NCBI GenBank assembly: GCA_949902685.1
Contig: CATLDS010000039.1
Location: 1 to 6,089, forward strand
Direction: 5' to 3'
Source: an uncultured Christensenellaceae bacterium
GTDB lineage: Bacteria > Bacillota > Clostridia > Christensenellales > UBA1242
DNA: 6,089 nt
Shown here: piece by piece, positions 4,901-6,089 of the stretch
Numbering within the stretch: the first letter of the stretch is position 1
Layout: each line of letters opens with the position of its first letter
Program-made: the position numbers and the translations under genes
The notes under the pieces: generated by a model
The model's input: only the letters and a program-made list of their open reading frames with translations
What the model was told of the DNA's origin: nothing
Database searches by the model: none

Positions 4901-5386
4901 TTATTCTGAAGGAATTATAATAATTTTATCATCCTCGATACCGAACTGTTCATGAACTACACTAGCAATTTGAGCAACTTCAGCACCTGTTAATTCTTTA
5001 GCTTTAACAAAAACGTTAATATTAGAACTAGACGGAGTTACTACTGCATCTGGGAAGCCTTTTCCTCTAATGATACCCTCTGTAACTAACTCTTTCTCCA
5101 TTTGAGCAATGATAGCAAGTTTGTTTTTCTCTGCCTCTTTTTTAGAATCTTCACTAGCACTGGTACTAGCTATAATAGAATCATAGAATTGAATTTCTTG
5201 AGTTCTGGTAGCTTCACGTTTATCTCTATATGTAGTATAAAAGTTAGCTGTTACATTATTAGTACTTGTTTGAGTACTATTTGAAAGACTACTATTAAGT
5301 GCAACGTTAACATAACCTGTAACCAATAGTAATGCTATCATGACTGACAATATAATAATTTTTTTCTTCTTTGATAATGTTTTCAT
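4901..5386 (-). CDS. spoIIIAH: Stage III sporulation protein AH
   Basis: The mother-cell membrane protein that, through the intermembrane space, binds forespore SpoIIQ and helps form the engulfment-stage channel needed for late forespore gene expression. At 161 residues it is shorter than B. subtilis SpoIIIAH (about 218). It has a basic N-terminus (KKKK, 6-9), one membrane helix (about 10-28) and a Ser/Thr/Asn-rich linker (31-47). A charged helix follows (FYTTYRDKREATRTQEIQFYDSII, 49-72), then the YscJ/FliF-like ring-building domain (about 85-160) with the typical GFPDAVV (110-116) and VFVKAKELTGAEVAQI (125-140). The start at 5386 has AGGAGG four bases upstream, and that site overlaps the spoIIIAG stop codon. 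The operon is expected to be driven by sigma-E from upstream of the window. Confidence 0.95.
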   Translation of the reverse strand: MKTLSKKKKIIILSVMIALLLVTGYVNVALNSSLSNSTQTSTNNVTANFYTTYRDKREATRTQEIQFYDSIIASTSASEDSKKEAEKNKLAIIAQMEKELVTEGIIRGKGFPDAVVTPSSSNINVFVKAKELTGAEVAQIASVVHEQFGIEDDKIIIIPSE

Positions 5387-5394
5387 AAATCCTC

Positions 5395-5844
5395 CTAATC
5401 ACTTGATAATATTTCTATATTTCCGTTTGTAATATCAATTACAGCTTCTACCGCTTTTAGAACTTTTAACTTGTTAGATATATCACCTACTCCCTTCGCT
5501 GTAATTATCACTCCTTTTATTGGAGGGAAGGTTGTAATGTGAATGTTGGCATCTTCTACCTTTACCTGTGACATATCTAATGTAATCATTACTTTTACAT
5601 TAGATACACCACCGATGTTAGATAGTATGCTTTCTAAGTTGTTTTCTAGTTCGTCAACGTAAGTTGTAATTGTTAATTCATTTGTAGTAGTGTTTTTATT
5701 GCTTGTCCTGTTTAGCTTTCCATTTGACATGAATATCAGTAACAGTATTACAATGAATATGATAGCAATATAAATCTCGATATGTTTTATCTTCTTAATT
5801 TTCTCTAGCCATTTAAATCCTGATTTGTTCTCTTTATCACTCAT
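5395..5844 (-). CDS. spoIIIAG: Stage III sporulation protein AG, short form
   Basis: A ring-forming component of the SpoIIIA-SpoIIQ channel, anchored in the mother-cell membrane facing the forespore. After a basic cytoplasmic N-terminus (1-20) there is one helix (about 22-39) and a polar N/T-rich linker (41-58). The secretin/FliF-like ring-building fold follows: helix YVDELENNLESILSNI (62-77), strand VKVMITL (83-89), strand PPIKGVIITAKGV (107-119), helix SNKLKVLKAVEAVI (123-136) and strand NIEIL (142-146). GVSNVKVMITL and PPIKGVIITAKG are typical of SpoIIIAG. At 149 residues it is much shorter than the B. subtilis protein (about 229); the insertion between the two central strands (about 90-106) is very small. 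The start at 5844 has AGAGGTGAT eight bases upstream. It overlaps spoIIIAF by 8 bp and ends 8 bases before spoIIIAH. Confidence 0.92.
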   Translation of the reverse strand: MSDKENKSGFKWLEKIKKIKHIEIYIAIIFIVILLLIFMSNGKLNRTSNKNTTTNELTITTYVDELENNLESILSNIGGVSNVKVMITLDMSQVKVEDANIHITTFPPIKGVIITAKGVGDISNKLKVLKAVEAVIDITNGNIEILSSD

Positions 5845-6089
5845 CGAATAATATCACCTCTTCAGTCAAATTTGTGTAAGTCAACACAACTTCAATAATG
5901 AATTCATACTTATTTATATGCTGCTTGTCCTTACTAATGACTAGTTTTTTTAAATTAACATTACAAGAATTTAGCGATAAATCATTATCTACTATCGAAT
6001 AATTGATTTTTATGTCGATATTGCTAAATCCTTCCTTATCTAATTTGTTTTTTATAGATTTTTCAAGACTTGATACCTTTTGTTTATTT
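5837..6089 (-). CDS. spoIIIAF: Stage III sporulation protein AF, C-terminal part (runs off the right edge)
   Basis: An open frame enters from the right edge (first full codon at 6088) and ends at TGA 5837-5839, giving the last 83 residues. It overlaps the start of spoIIIAG by 8 bp. The visible part is soluble: a charged helix (LEKSIKNKLDKEGF), strands around NIDIKINYSIVD, then LKKLVISKD and EFIIEVVLTYTNLTEEVILFDE. This helix-strand pattern fits the poorly conserved C-terminal domain of SpoIIIAF. The N-terminal membrane helices that define the family are outside the window. The identification rests mainly on position directly upstream of spoIIIAG in the conserved spoIIIA order, with sequence as weaker support. 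Confidence 0.77.
   Translation of the reverse strand, partial: NKQKVSSLEKSIKNKLDKEGFSNIDIKINYSIVDNDLSLNSCNVNLKKLVISKDKQHINKYEFIIEVVLTYTNLTEEVILFDE

Noticed and set aside
1..6089. Mobile elements, CRISPR arrays, phage or attachment sites, including at the tRNA-Glu 3' end
   Set aside because: No transposase or integrase, no spaced direct repeats and no duplicated tRNA 3' end were seen. The flanking genes are core genome.

Overview
The window is AT-rich, roughly one-third G+C by eye. Almost everything is encoded on the minus strand, with strong AGGAGG-type ribosome binding sites and sigma-A-like promoters. Three spoIIIA genes next to an Asp23/Gls24-nusB-xseAB block point to an endospore-forming low-GC Firmicute. 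It is probably a clostridial or related gut-type lineage rather than Bacillus itself; I cannot assign genus or species.

Reading in the direction of transcription (right to left), the window opens inside the spoIIIA operon: the 3' end of spoIIIAF, then spoIIIAG and spoIIIAH. These encode parts of the channel that links the mother cell to the forespore. A clear promoter just after spoIIIAH starts a housekeeping operon: an Asp23/Gls24 (YqhY-type) gene, nusB, xseA, xseB and proS, with short gaps, zero gaps or overlaps. A hairpin followed by five T's lies over the asp23 stop codon and may tune expression of nusB and the genes below it. B. subtilis has accB-accC between spoIIIAH and yqhY and folD between nusB and xseA; here all three are missing and proS has been joined to the 3' end.

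Next, a gene for an unrecognised four-helix membrane protein has its own strong promoter, with a perfect 19-bp palindrome covering the -10 box and spacer, and ends at a hairpin terminator. A plus-strand tRNA-Glu(CTC) follows as a compact unit with extended -10 promoter and intrinsic terminator. At the left edge, a minus-strand gene running out of the window encodes the N-terminus of a membrane protein most like the DNA-uptake channel ComEC. Its promoter is divergent from the tRNA promoter.

Most of the window is conserved core genome. I do not see a new defence, mobile or biosynthetic system. The best leads are small: the operator-like palindrome before the four-helix protein, the hairpin ahead of nusB, the unusually short SpoIIIAG, and the rearranged gene order.
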